Assembly: GCA_009746045.1 (NCBI GenBank)
Contig: RPFO01000050.1
Span: forward strand, 4,395,039 to 4,459,038
DNA from: Mesostigma viride
Lineage: Eukaryota > Streptophyta > Mesostigmatophyceae > Mesostigmatales > Mesostigmataceae
Direction of reading: 5' to 3'
DNA length: 64,000 bases
The translations under genes were made by a program, and so were the position numbers. Each line of letters starts with the position of its first letter. The first letter of the stretch is position 1. This document shows, one piece after another, positions 20,722-34,764 of the stretch. Under the pieces are notes generated by a model. The model made no database searches and was not told where the DNA came from. It saw only the letters and a list, made by a program, of their open reading frames with translations.

Positions 20722-22525
20722 ATGACGAGCAAACGCCCGTCGACGCAACGCAGTTTGGCGGATGCGCTCGCCTTCAACAATGCGGCAGCTGAGGCTGCCG
20801 CTTCGCCAGATCCGGCAGGCAGCGGTGACACTAGTCGTGCACTGGTGGTCGCCCAGCAACCTCCCGGCCTCAATGCCTCGCCATCGGCATCGCCTGACCC
20901 TAAACGCGCCCGCCCCGCCGACAAAACTGGAGGGCCACGCTGGGCGGAAACACGCTTCTCGGAACCGCGCTTTCGGCCCCAACCTTTCCAGGTCGATGAT
21001 TACGACTGGACCACCATTTCCCCGAGTGAGGCTATGCATCACATCTTCTTCGGGGACTACGCCTCGCTTTACGACCTGTGCCTCCATCTCCACGCCACTG
21101 GACGCCTCCTCGTCGACGACGGCCGACGCTGGCACAACATCAGCCAGATGTTCGGGTGTCCCCGCCCCCAACTCCAACACGCCGTCCTCAACTCTCTTCT
21201 CCAGAAGTCTGACGGCGAGATCTGGGCTCCATCCATCTCCGCCCCCGCATTCCGTTCCATCCTCACGGAAGCCTTTCAGCAGCACGTGACCCCCCTTGCT
21301 GCCGACATTTCAGCAATCGGCGGCACGCTGACTGCTGAACTTCCTCACATTTCCACCGCCGCCGCCTCCACCTCCACTGCCATTTCCGCCTCCACTGCCG
21401 ACATCAAAGCCCAGCTCCTCGACCTCGACCACCGCCTTCAAGCCACCGCCAACGCCCTTGAGAGCTTGCATGACACCGCCGGCCTCACCGCCCAGGCGGT
21501 GAAGGACCTCGCCGCCCAGCCGGCGCCTGCTGGCCCGGCCGGCGATGCTCCCTCCACCTGGGCGGACTTGCTTAAGCAGCACACCACCTCCACCACCTCC
21601 ACCATCTCGGCACAACTCAAGCAACAAGCCCTCGACCTTCGCGAGGAAGCCGACATCGCGCGGCGCAGCCACAATGTCATCGTCAAGCACTTCGACCAGC
21701 AGGCAGGTGAGACCTCCACGAGCCTTCTTGAGGCATTTAAGCGCGCCATTCTTGCCCCCATGTTACTCACTGGTGAGCTGGACATGTCGGCTGTCCGCCT
21801 CCCCCGCGCGCGGGGGAAGGCTGGCCCGGCACCCGTGCTCCTCACCTTTAAGTACATGGCGGACAAGCTGGCGTTCCTTAAATGCCGCAAGAAGCTCTCG
21901 GAGACTCGCTTCACGCTGGACGACGACTTGACCCTGACCCAGCAACAACGGCGACGCGAGCTATGGCCGACCTACCTTCAGCTCCGGCAGAGCGCAAGGG
22001 GGAAGCCGGTATACTGGAGGGGGGCGGTCATCCACGTTGACCACAAGCCCTGGCAGCCCCCTCCTGCCACCTCAGACTAGGAATATATATACCAGTAGTG
22101 TAGATTAGTAAGGCTTAGCCTAGCATGTGGCCCACGCGCATGTGCGCCCATCATGGCCCCCATGGATGATGCCTTCAACATTTAGCCATGCTTTGTCTAT
22201 AATGGGACCCCCATGGATGTTGCATTAAGAATTTAGCCATGCTATGCCATGCAGAGAGATGCTCTCTGTCGAGAAGCCATGTCCTAGCTCTTGTATAGCC
22301 ATGATGATCTTCCTCCCTCACAGGCATGCTCCCCCCTTACCCGGGCATAGCGTGATAGACCATGAGGGTGCAGGTGCCTTGGTGCACCTAGAGCAGGGGT
22401 AGCTTACATTCCCACCCTTGCATGAAGTAGCCTAGAATGTATTAAAAGCCATATGCCCCTTCTCAGGGCTATGTGCTACATCTACTCCCAACGGAGTGAT
22501 GTTGATAATTAATTAATTAATTAAT
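20571..22525 (+). mobile_element. Non-autonomous LINE-like element, copy 1
   Basis: It holds the ORF1-like gene plus a 3' UTR of about 440 bp. The final 170 bp (from TGCACCTAGAGCAGGG to CTCCCAACGGAG at 22485-22496) match the copy at 28250-28404 nearly base for base. The unit ends in an (AATT)n tail at about 22507-22525. The 5' border is uncertain. The short, protein-only layout resembles half-L1 elements that rely on enzymes from elsewhere. Confidence 0.6.
20722..22080 (+). CDS. LINE-1 ORF1p-like protein (retroelement copy 1, full length)
   Basis: 452 residues, ATG at 20722 (MTSKRPSTQRS), stop TAG. Order: basic Ser/Pro-rich N-terminus; a central Ala/Thr/Leu heptad-like region (about residues 200-300) compatible with a coiled coil; an RRM-like segment NVIVKHFDQQAGETSTSLLE; RLPRARGKAGPAPVLLTFKY; then a C-terminal block LDDDLTLTQQQRRRELWPTY and GKPVYWRGAVIHVDHKPW. 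The layout is that of L1 ORF1 nucleic-acid chaperones, and the C-terminal block recurs in the other copies here. No reverse transcriptase follows; the stop is succeeded by a 3' UTR shared with copy 2. The assignment is from architecture, not a database match. Confidence 0.65.
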   Translation: MTSKRPSTQRSLADALAFNNAAAEAAASPDPAGSGDTSRALVVAQQPPGLNASPSASPDPKRARPADKTGGPRWAETRFSEPRFRPQPFQVDDYDWTTISPSEAMHHIFFGDYASLYDLCLHLHATGRLLVDDGRRWHNISQMFGCPRPQLQHAVLNSLLQKSDGEIWAPSISAPAFRSILTEAFQQHVTPLAADISAIGGTLTAELPHISTAAASTSTAISASTADIKAQLLDLDHRLQATANALESLHDTAGLTAQAVKDLAAQPAPAGPAGDAPSTWADLLKQHTTSTTSTISAQLKQQALDLREEADIARRSHNVIVKHFDQQAGETSTSLLEAFKRAILAPMLLTGELDMSAVRLPRARGKAGPAPVLLTFKYMADKLAFLKCRKKLSETRFTLDDDLTLTQQQRRRELWPTYLQLRQSARGKPVYWRGAVIHVDHKPWQPPPATSD

Positions 22526-22530
22526 AATTT

Positions 22531-22989
22531 CAAGCCTGCGCTGGCTGTATCATTGATCACTTTTATGTAGTCCATAAATAATAATAATAATAATAATCCA
22601 GTATACGTTTTCTTGCTAAACAAGTGTTTGCGTGTCATTAACCCGATAATGACGCAGTCATTATCGGTAGAGTGCGTCACGTGTTGATGCATGCCTCTTG
22701 TGTGTCATGCGCAGAGGCATGTCATGGATTACTATGAGCACTAATATCATTAATTAATGGTTGGGGAATGATGCAGACGATATTTGTTTAAACTTTTGTG
22801 TAATTTTTTTTTTCTAATGAGATTAGAATAGTACTCCGTGGCATGCCTTTGCGCATGACACGCAAGTACTTACTTAGTAAGTACTTACACATCAAATTTT
22901 TTGGGCACTTTCTGGCCAAAAAATTATTTGACTGGCTTGCTAAAACATGTTGAACCCAGGTTTTGGGCCCAAGCGAGCACATATATGGT
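22531..22989. other. AT-rich repeat-derived DNA, no gene
   Basis: Contains an (ATA)n stretch near 22578 and diverged copies of a dispersed module (GCGTGTCATGCGCAnnGGCATG and its complement, with TAAGTACTT) at about 22627-22735 and 22842-22890. The same module recurs at 26622-26690 and 38256-38312. Confidence 0.6.
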
Positions 22990-23640
22990 AGTGTTTACCC
23001 CCCGAAATTGGGGGTCATCGGACAACCCTGGCAAGGTTAACTGTGACGTATAACAGCATAAGGTACATGGTTTTTGACATTTTTGCACACATAGAGGCAA
23101 GCAATCAACATCAAATTTTATTCAATTGACCCAGAAACTTGCATGCAAACTGAATTCTGGTCCTCCATCATGATGACATTGTGAAGTCTCAGTTTGCACC
23201 CCACCTTCAACATGTTGGTGACGTTTGACAGCATAAAAAGTCAATTTTATTACAATTTCATTAGTTTTTTACATCCAAGAGGGCCATAACCATTTCAAAC
23301 AAGGCACACAACTTAAATGCATAATTTACAAAGGCCAGGTAAAGCATGCACCAAGGTTGAGGTCACCTATAGACCTATTTGTGACAGTCAATAGCATTAA
23401 AAATGCAGTTTTTGCTCATTTCTTTCATTTTGCATAAGTCAAATCATGCAGATTGCATCCAATATGATTCCACTTGACCCAAAACTTGCACACACATTGA
23501 ATTCAGGTCCAACGTCATGATGACAATGCCAAATCTCAGTTCCTAAACCAACGTTTAACATACCATCAGTGACATATGGCAGCATTAATGGTCACTTGGA
23601 CACATATTATATGGATTGAACATGGCGAATGATGTTGACA
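22990..23640. repeat. Diverged satellite of about 175 bp, about 3.5 monomers
   Basis: Monomers begin GTGACn(5-6)AnAGCAT at about 23042, 23220, 23382 and 23570 (spacings 178, 162, 188). The first and third share TTGACCCAnAAACTTGCAnnCA, GAATTC.GGTCC and CATGATGACA, so similarity is higher at about 345 bp, a two-monomer higher-order pattern. AT-rich, no coding signal. Confidence 0.6.
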
Positions 23641-23919
23641 ACAGGAATAATGATACAATGTCCTAAGTTGTACAATCAAGGTGTGAACAAGCTCGTAAAT
23701 GTTCTAAATGCTATGCATAAAACACGAGTCACTTGGTAAATAAAACATGCCGCGTACAGCCCGCTGCCGCTTTATCGTCTGCCTCTCTCTCCTACTTGGG
23801 CTGCGCTGGAGGCCTGGCATGTGATCTAGTTGAGTCCTGCGCTGCTCCATTGTCACTACTTGCAGCAGCACACCCTTGGTCTTGCCCTTCTTGTTCGAGG
23901 CCTGGCGCCCATCCGCATG

Positions 23920-25225
23920 CGTGGATGTGGGGGGGGGCTGGCATGCATGCGTGGGTGTGGGGGGGGCTGGCATGCATGCGTGGGTGTGGGGGGGGCTGGC
24001 ATGCATGCGTGGATGTGTGGGGAGCTGGCATGCATACGTGGGTATGGGGGGGGCTGGCATGCATGCGTGGGTGTGGGGGGGGTGGTATGCATGTGTGGGT
24101 GTGGGGGGGGATGGCATGCATGCGTGTGTGGGGGGGGGCTAGCATGCATGCGTGGGTGTGGGGGGGGCTGGCATGAATGCGTGGGTGTGGGGGGGGGCTG
24201 GCATGCATGCGTGGGTGTCTGGGGGGGCTGGCATGCATGCGTGGTGTGGGGGGGGCTGGCATGCATGCGTGTGGGGGGGTGGGGGCTGGCATGCATGCGT
24301 GGGGGGGGGGGGCTGGCATGCATGCGTGTGGGGGGGTGGGGCTGGCATGCATGCGTGGGTGTGGGGGGGGCTGGCATGCGTGCGTGGGTGTAGGGGGGGG
24401 CTGGCATGCGTGCGTGGGTGTGGGGGGGGCTGGCATGCATGCGTGGGTGTGGGGGGGCTAGCATGCATGCGTGGGTGGGGGAGGGGGCTGGCATGCATGC
24501 GTGGGTGTGCGGGGGGGCTGGCATGCATGCGTGCGTGTGGGGGGGGCTGGCATGCATGCGTGTGGGGGGTGGGGGCTGGCATGCATGCGTGGGTGTGGGG
24601 GGGGCTGGCATGCGTGCGTGGATGTAGGGGGGGGCTGGCATGCGTGCGTGGGTGGGGGGGGGCTGGCATGCATGCGTGGGTGTGGGGGGGGCTAGCATGC
24701 ATGCGTGGGTGGGGGAGGGGGCTGGCATGCATGCGTGGGTGTGGGGGGGAGCTGGCATGCATGCGTGGGTGTGGGGGGGGCTGGCATGCATGCGTGGGTG
24801 TGGGGGGGGGCTGGCATGCATGCGTGTGTGTCTGGGGGGGCTGGCATGCATGCGTGTGGGGGGGGGGGCTAGCATGCATGTGTGTGTGGGGGGGGGCTGG
24901 CATGCGTGCGTGGGTGTGGGGGGGGCTGGCATGCATGCGTGGGTGTGGGTGTGGGGGCTGGCATGCATGCGTGGGTGTGTGGGGAGGCTGGCATGCATGC
25001 GTGGGTGTGTGGGGGGGCTGGCATGCATGTGTGGGTGTGTGGGGGGGATGGCATGCATGCGTGGGTGTTGGGTGGGGGCTGGCATGCATGTGTGGGTGTG
25101 GGGGGGAGCTGGCATGCATGCGTGGATGTGTGGGGGGCTGGCATGCATGCGTGGGTATGGGGGGAGGCTGGCATGCATGCGTGGGTGTATGGGGGGGCTG
25201 GCATGCATGCGTGGGTGTGGGGGGG
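23920..25225. repeat. G-rich minisatellite of about 32 bp (GCATGCATGCGTGGGTGTGG core)
   Basis: About 40 units built on GGCTGGCATGCATGCGTGGG followed by TGTG and a G-run of 6-9, with variation mostly in the G-run. The minus strand reads PPHTHACMPA-type repeats in long open frames. The unit contains the self-complementary GCATGCATGC. Confidence 0.95.
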
Positions 25226-25239
25226 CATGACCATGGTAG

Positions 25240-25864
25240 AAAATGTTATCTTGAGGGAGCACTCTCCATGGGAAGTGGATGCCCAGGTGGCTGTAAAGGG
25301 GGGCACAATAACAGAAAGAGTGCTATCCACCATCACACTAGCCCCTGCCCACACTGTGGCTACCTTGCTGGTGTCACCTTCCGTCAACAGGTCTTCTATT
25401 TCGTTAAAATCCGTTAACACGCGCTTGACCTTCGTTGCATTTCCCTTGAAGTTGCCATGGCACCTTCCCTGCGGCTGATCGGCTGCGCCCTCCCCTACGT
25501 GCTTGAACATTGTATAAAACGCCTCACGGGGGCAAGGAGAGATAACAAAATATTTGTTCGCAAACGGTTTCCATCCCATGGCAGCAGCCGCCTTAAGATT
25601 GTACAAGACCTGCCACGGGCGGACGTTGACAGCGCAAAAATTCTGCAGCTTTCAGTCGCAGTTTACGCACTTGCTGGTGTGAATCGTGCGGGGCAGGCCG
25701 CCATACGTGAGATCGCCATCTGAGGTGCGCCGTCGTAGCTTGTCACACTGGTAACAATACCGCAGGTTGCCTTCCGTCGAATTCATGATGATCTGAGCAA
25801 TACAATGAAGCATTGGGGGGAGGGGGGGGCGGTGGATTTCAGGGGTTTTAGAGCTCCGAAGCAC
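25240..25864 (-). pseudogene. Unrecognised coding remnant with a C2C2 zinc-finger-like motif
   Basis: Minus strand from 25864: a frame with NSTEGNLRYCYQCDKLRRRT and TIHTSKCVNCD (two CxxC pairs) stops at about 25652. In another frame NLKAAAAMGWKPFANKYFVI, CPREAFYTMFKHVG and KVKRVLTDFNEIEDLL follow, down to the minisatellite at 25225. The residues look protein-like (mixed hydrophobic and charged), but a stop or undetected intron separates the parts and no start or end can be fixed. It may be an exon group of a gene whose tail runs into the His/Pro-rich repeat, or a broken transposon gene. Confidence 0.3.
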
Positions 25865-26331
25865 CCACTAGCAGATTTAACGAGGAAATAAACCGAACTG
25901 AAAATTTTTCGGGAAAAGCGAACGGTAACGCTAAAATAGACTTACCAACGAAGAGAAATTCGCTCTTATCGCACGCGGACCCAGTGGTGGATGGAGTAAC
26001 ACAACGGTGTACTTTTTTGCATCTGCGGACAGCAGCCCGCAAAAGGGTCGGCAGGCTCGTACCCACCCCCGCGCGAATATTTTTTTCAGCTTGCAGCACG
26101 TCGGTAAAATAGAAAAAAAAATATCATGAGCGATCGCACATCTCGGAGCATGTGCAGCAAAATTTTCCAGCGTTAATAATGCTTAAATGCCTCCATCAAG
26201 GTCACCGCCATTAAATCAGCCGACATAGCTTTTTGGCCACAATTTGCACCGAAATTTGGTCCGTACCGTCCAGCTCAGTCGGGCAAGTCGGAAAGATTTT
26301 TCCGGCCGGCTCTCCGCGGGAAAAATTTGAT
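25865..26331. other. Unassigned DNA
   Basis: No gene, RNA or repeat recognised. It borders the (CTTA)n tract on the right. Confidence 0.4.
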
Positions 26332-26522
<191 letters not shown>

Positions 26523-26621
26523 CATATCATTGTATAAAACTAAATGCCATGAAATCTAACATTTTCTTCTACCTTGTGCCCGCACGTACAAACATGGTGT
26601 CAGTGATGAGGATTTGTTTGG

Positions 26622-27058
26622 CTAAGTAAGTAAGTAAGTGCTTGCGTGTCATGCGCATGGGCATGCGATGGAGTACTAATTAATTAATTAATTAAAATCA
26701 TGGCTCTGTGGGGAGCATATGTAACACATAGCCCTGAGAAAGGGGCATCTATGGGTTTGTAATACAATCAGGGCGACAACCTGCAGGTGTAGGATGTACA
26801 ACTATCACCTGCTCTGGGTGCACAAGGTGCACCTGCACCGCCATGATGGTTCATGCCTCCTAAACAAGCACAATTAAGCACCCAGGGCGACTTGAGGAGA
26901 GGGCCTAGAAGGCCTGCATGACATATGGGGTGGAAGGTATGTGGCTAGGCTATAGCTGGTGTACACATGGCATCTCAGCAGAGAGTAACTCCCTGCATGG
27001 GCATAGCCTACAATGGGACCTCCCATGGATGATGCATTAAGAATTTAGCCATGCTATG
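26622..27058 (-). repeat. Dispersed retroelement 3'-end module, minus orientation
   Basis: Bases 26690-26860 are a diverged reverse complement of 28440-28620 (shared core AGCCCTGAnAAAGGGGCATC, CACCTGCTCTGGGTGC). It reads as a 3' UTR ending in a degenerate CTCC..GGAG hairpin (about 26704-26715) and an (AATT)n tail (26677-26695). A second module at about 27003-27058 (AATGGGACCTCCCATGGATG) matches 22200-22245 and, inverted, 28622-28680. Confidence 0.6.
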
Positions 27059-27989
27059 CCGCCCTCTTTTCCATCCTTCAACGCTGTTCCGCGGACCTCT
27101 GGCAACCCGTCCCCTTGACCGAATTCGCCCTCCTCCGCCTCCTCTCACAGCATGTGACGCCCCTCGCTTGCGAAATGCAAGTTTTGGGTCGTAAGCTGGC
27201 TGCTGAGCTCCCCACCATCCCCACCACCACCACCACCGCCACCGCCACCCTCCTTGCGTCCACCCCCCCCCCCCTCCGACTCCATCACCGCCCAGCTCCG
27301 CGACATTGACCAGCGTCTTAAGGACAATGCAATCGCCATAGAGGTCTTGCAAAACACCGCAGGCCTCACCGCCCAGGCGGTGAAGGACATTGCCGCCAAG
27401 CCAGCCCCGGCTGGCCTGGCCGGCGATGCTCCTCCCATCCCGACCTGGGCGGACATGCTTAAGCAGCACGCCACCTCCACCACCTCCGCCGTCGCAGCAC
27501 AGCTCCAGCAGCAGACGCTCGACCCCCGCGAGGAGGCCGAGCTCGCCAAGCGCAGCCTCAACGTCATTGTCAAGAACTTCGACATGGAGGAAGGTGAGAA
27601 CTCCGAGAAGCTTGCACGTGCGTTTGAGAGAGAAATTCTTAGCCGCATGGGCCTTACTGGTGAGATCGAGCTGGTCGCCCACCGCCTTCCCCGCGCGCGG
27701 GGTAAGGCAGGGGCGCCCCCGCTCCTTCTCACCTTTAAGACCCCGGCGGACAAGATTTCTTTTCTCCGACGCCGCATGCCAGCGGCTCGAGAAGACTCTC
27801 TTCACCCTTGACGACGACTTGACCCTGGCGCAGCAACAACGGCGACGGGAGCTATGGCCGACCTACCTCCAGCTCCGGCAGACCAAGGCGGGGCAGCCGG
27901 TGTACTGGAAGGGGGCGGCCATCTACGTCGGCCACAAGCCCTGGCAAGCGACCCCCGCGGCCCCAGTGACCCCAGACGCCCCAGCTTAG
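27059..27989 (+). pseudogene. ORF1-like pseudogene, truncated and frameshifted (copy 2)
   Basis: It starts without an ATG. LLSQHVTPLACEMQVLGRKL matches the middle of copy 1, then a frame change occurs in the CCCCCCCCC run near 27265. The main frame carries NVIVKNFDMEEGENSEKLAR and RLPRARGKAGAPPLLLTFK. A second frameshift near 27775-27790 separates it from LDDDLTLAQQQRRRELWPTY and GQPVYWKGAAIYVGHKPW, which end at a TAG at 27987-27989. Confidence 0.8.
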
Positions 27990-28425
27990 GGGAATACAGC
28001 AGTAGTAGTGTAGAATAGATAGACCGTGGCCATGTACATGTACGCCTCCTACAGGCACTATACCAGCTGAGGCACGAGCATTATGTAACCATGTACATGT
28101 GTGCCTATGATATGCCACACTCCAGATTATCCCTAGTTTTATTTAGTTATGATGTGCCCATGCAGAGAGCTGCTCTCTGCTGAGATGCCACGCTCTAGTT
28201 TTTGTATAGCCATGATGATCTTCCCCCACATGGCATGCTCCCCCTTAGCTGGGCATAGCGTGATAGACCATGAGGGAGCAGGTGCCCTGGTGCACCTAGA
28301 GCAAGGGTAGCTTACATTCCCACCCTTGCATGAAGTAGCCTAGAATGTATTAAAAGCCATATGCCCCTTCTCAGGGATATGTGCTACATTTACTCCCAAC
28401 GGAGTGATGTTCCTAATTGATGTTC
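27059..28425 (+). mobile_element. LINE-like element, copy 2, 5' truncated
   Basis: It begins abruptly at 27059 within sequence homologous to about residue 170 of the copy-1 protein and runs through the coding region, the shared 3' UTR and the CTCCCAACGGAG hairpin (28393-28404). Abrupt 5' truncation with an intact 3' end is typical of target-primed reverse transcription. The element lies inside other repeat modules. Confidence 0.7.
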
Positions 28426-28751
28426 CTATGCCTATGCTGGGAGGCATGAACCATCATGGCGGTGCAGGTGCACCTTGGCACCCAGAGCAGGTGATAGTTG
28501 TACATCCTCCACCTGCAGGTTGTAGCCCTGATTGTATTACAAACCCATAGATGCCCCTTTCTCAGGGCTATGTGTTACATATGCTCCCAACGGAGCTATG
28601 ATTTTGATTATAAATTAATTAATGGGCATAGCATGGCTAAATGCTGACTGCAACATCCATGGGAGGTCCCATTGTAGGCATGGCGTAGCTAAATACTGAA
28701 GGCATCATCCATGGGGGCCATAATGGGCACACATGCGCGTGGAGTACTAAT
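28426..28751 (+). repeat. Dispersed retroelement 3'-end module, plus orientation
   Basis: Contains the 3' UTR-like segment ending TGTGTTACATATG then CTCCCAACGGAG (28584-28595) and AATTAATTAAT, then the CCATGGGAGGTCCCATTGTA module. It is related in inverted orientation to 26690-27058. Confidence 0.65.
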
Positions 28752-29611
28752 AATTCATTCATTCATTCATTCATTCATTCATTCATTCATTCATTCATTC
28801 ATTCATTCATTCATTCATTCATTCATTCATTCATTCATTCATTCATTCATTCATTCATTCATTCATTCATTCATTCATTCATTCATTCATTCATTCATTC
28901 ATTCATTCATTCATTCATTCATTCATTCATTCATTCATTCATTCATTCATTCATTCATTCATTCATTCATTCATTCATTCATTCATTCATTCATTCATTC
29001 ATTCATTCATTCATTCATTCATTCATTCATTCATTCATTCATTCATTCATTCATTCATTCATTCATTCATTCATTCATTCATTCATTCATTCATTCATTC
29101 ATTCATTCATTCATTCATTCATTCATTCATTCATTCATTCATTCATTCATTCATTCATTCATTCATTCATTCATTCATTCATTCATTCATTCATTCATTC
29201 ATTCATTCATTCATTCATTCATTCATTCATTCATTCATTCATTCATTCATTCATTCATTCATTCATTCATTCATTCATTCATTCATTCATTCATTCATTC
29301 ATCCATTCATCCATTCATTCATTCATTCATTCATTCATTCATTCATTCATTCATTCATTCATTCATTCATTCATTCATTCATTCATTCATTCATTCATTC
29401 ATTCATTCATTCATTCATTCATTCATTCATTCATTCATTCATTCATTCATTCATTCATTCATTCATTCATTCATTCATTCATTCATTCATTCATTCATTC
29501 ATTCATTCATTCATTCATTCATTCATTCATTCATTCATTCATTCATTCATTCATTCATTCATTCATTCATTCATTCATTCATTCATTCATTCATTCATTC
29601 ATTCATTCATT
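28752..29611. repeat. (ATTC)n microsatellite, about 860 bp
   Basis: About 215 units, with only two ATCC variants near 29301 and 29309. On the minus strand this is (GAAT)n, directly downstream of the hairpin GACTCCCCAACGGGAGCAC (29632-29650) of a minus-oriented retroelement, so it sits where an element's 3' tail would be. Confidence 0.97.
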
Positions 29612-30760
29612 TAATTAATAAATTAAACTCGTGCTCCCGTTGGGGAGTCACGGAGCACCGGAGTGCTTTAAATCCCTGTATGTGCACAACAGGAAGAAAG
29701 GGCAGAGACCCCCTTTCTCCTTCATGCCAGAGGCATGCCACAGCTGCTGGCAATCGGACACGATAGACGATCCGGCAAGTTCTGTGGGTGCAATAAGATC
29801 GTTGTGAGGATATCATAACAAGGAGCGTGGGCAAGTATTAAATCTGATCATAGCCAGGACGTAGCATGGCTATACAAGGGCTAAGCTAAGGCTATGGCTG
29901 GTTGTGTACCGTGCGTTAGCGGTGCACGTGACTAGGTATGGTGGCACGGCTAGGCAAACATTCTAGGCATGGCTGCCAGGGCGGCAGTGACTACCAATGA
30001 TTCAAGCTAGGGCTATTCTAGCCCGCAGGGGGCGACCACATCTTGTGGTTGCCGGATCATCAGGTCCCCGCCCCTCCAGTACACCTTGGGCTTCTGCATG
30101 GGGGTCCTGCTTGTGGCGGAGGCCGTATTCCGGCCACAGGTCGCGTCGCTGCTGCTGCCGAGCGGGGGTCAGGTCGTCATCCACTGCGTCCAGGTGAGGT
30201 CGTGCAACCTCTTGCGACGAGAAAGGAACCGCTGCTTGTCCTCAGGGGAGGGGAAGGTGAGCAGGACTGGTGGGGGAGCCGCCTTGTCCCGTGAGTGGGG
30301 AAGGCGGTGGCACCCGCGCAGTTCTACCTCACCTATACCAGGCCCATGAGGGGAAGAAGCTGGTTCTTGAGCTCGTCGGCAAGGGTGGTTGATCAATGTC
30401 TCACCTGGCTTCTGGGGAAAACGACGCAGCTGCCACCACTCGGCACTCGCGGGGAGCGCGGTCGGTGGCATCCCGTTGTTCGGCCTGGCGGTGGTCCTCC
30501 AGCTCATGGAGTTTCGTGGCGATGGCGTCAGTGGTTGAGGCGGTCGGCGGTCCCTGACCGCAGCAGGTCCGCATAGGAGAGCAGAGTACGTGAGGTCGCC
30601 AGCATCCTGTCCGACGGGGAGGCTGGGATGCGATGGTGGCCGTCTGCCGGCTTCGCTATCTTTGGGACCTGTGTGGCCAGGGCCTCGGTGTGGGCGGTGA
30701 TGGCTTCAAGCGCTTCTTCATGAGCACGCCGCACTTGCCCTCCACCTGGTTTAATTAGGC
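29612..30760 (-). mobile_element. LINE-like element, copy 3, decayed, minus orientation
   Basis: Minus-strand order: ORF1-like remnants (30760 to about 30002), a 3' UTR of about 370 bp, a CTCCCCAACGGGAG hairpin (29634-29647), then AATTAAAT and the GAAT tract. The 3' UTR segment 29632-29890 is also present at 37135-37390 (shared GTCACGGAGCACC and GGGCAGAGACCCCC). Confidence 0.6.
30002..30760 (-). pseudogene. ORF1-like pseudogene fragments (copy 3)
   Basis: Three minus-strand pieces in different frames: EALEAITAHTEALATQVPKI (about 30730-30640), then APPPVLLTFPSPEDKQRFLS and RRKRL (about 30290-30200), then DDDLTPARQQQRRDLWPEYG (about 30180-30120). They match, in order, the coiled-coil, RRM-like and C-terminal blocks of the other copies, closest to the 46.8-kb copy. 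Frameshifts and stops break the gene. Confidence 0.75.
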
Positions 30761-30930
30761 GAGAGACAAGTGCAGCGTCTCAGATGCCTGCATCGCGGTG
30801 TGCAGCGGCGTGAACTGAGGTTGGAGCTTGTAGACGACCCTGGTTTCCACACTAGCACTATATCAAACAGCGAAGATTACAGCTCAGTAGTCGGGCACTT
30901 GGCTCGCACCAACCAGCTAGACACATCGTG

Positions 30931-30979
30931 CACTATACTTTTCGTCCGAGGGTGGTAAAAAGCATCCGAGGCGTAAATT
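30931..30979 (+). repeat. Left terminal inverted repeat (49 bp)
   Basis: Exact reverse complement of 41623-41671. Starts CACTATACTTTTCGTCCGAG and ends GCGTAAATT. Confidence 0.95.
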
Positions 30980-31061
30980 ACGAGGTGGTAATTTACCGTC
31001 AAGACTACTCTTACAGTTTAGATACTACGTCGTAGTCTGTGTCGTAAGTTACGAACTAGAT

Positions 31062-31320
31062 CCGAGGTGAGATCCGACGTAGTAATTTACGAGGTAGTAA
31101 TTTACGAGGTAGTAATTTACGAGGTAGTAATTTACGAGGTAGTAATTTACGAGGTAGTAATTTACGAGGTAGTAATTTACGAGGTAGTAATGTACGAGGT
31201 AGTAATTTACGAGGTAGTAATTTACGAGGTAGTAATGTACGAGGTAGTAATTTACGAGGTAGTAAGGTACGAGGTAGTAATTTGCGAGGTAGTAATTTAC
31301 GAGTTGGTAATTTACGATCC
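31062..31320. repeat. 15-bp subterminal array (GAGGTAGTAATTTAC)
   Basis: About 16 units with single-base variants such as AATGTAC and AAGGTAC, just inside the left inverted repeat. Subterminal repeats of this kind are transposase or accessory-protein binding sites in EnSpm elements; that role is inferred here. Confidence 0.9.
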
Positions 31321-33769
<2,449 letters not shown>

Positions 33770-34764
33770 AGTGCGGGTGGGGGTGGGAGAGGTGGGATGG
33801 AAGATTCACTACGTTAGCAGGCGACTAAACTGCTACAATGACACAAAACCACGGAGCTAGGCCCTTAACTCCATCAGATCAGAGTGAAAACCCATGTTGA
33901 AACTGGGACAAATGCCATTAGAATGTTACTATGACCGTGGCTAGTAAACGTGAATTGACACCCAGGTTGTGACTTCAACGATTGGAGGCAACCTTGCCAA
34001 GTCTCCCAAATGCAGTCGGCTAGACAAGCTTCACAAAAAACGCAGCAAACATGTTAACGTTGCTAATATTCCAACGACGCGCATCCGCAGTCCGGCTGCC
34101 AATGAAGTCTTCTTGGTCGCCAGCTGTGCACAGAGGAGTAACCGCTAGAGACGCCAATTTGCGAACAACTCATTACAATTACAAAGCGCAGGAAGCAGAT
34201 GGCTATGCATCAACAATTACTTCCGCTCGCCCTCGTATTTAGCCAGGTCTATCTGCCCAAACTGGGTAAATGTTTTGCGATCGGTGAAATTGGCACTCTA
34301 GTGACTTACTTTCCCAGAAAGTGTCCATTCACACGACAACCGACTCACGCTCACACGTCGTGAGGAGTTGCCGATAGGATAAAGAAGCCGAACGATGAAT
34401 TGCTGTACATAAATGCCACGCTAACGGCGTCGTGAACTGACTTCTTGCAATCACGATTAAAGTGCCCGGCCCAACAACAAATTGGCGACACACGACCCCG
34501 CAACTGGAAAAGAATTCTGGCCACATTGATATACATCGGTTTGATAAAGTAAAACCTCGCATTCGGTTCTGGCTAGCCTCAAACGCATGCGCCTTGAAAC
34601 CTTTATCCTCCTGGCGGCCACAGTTTCTCGGTTCTCTTGTTCCGTTGGTCGTGCCGCTAGCGTGCCAGCCGCTCCAGTCCCTAAAATTCAAATTCGTGTT
34701 GTTCGAGAAAACGTTGTCGGGTCGGCGACGGCACGATGCCGGGCCGGGCTGCATGGGCCATGGA

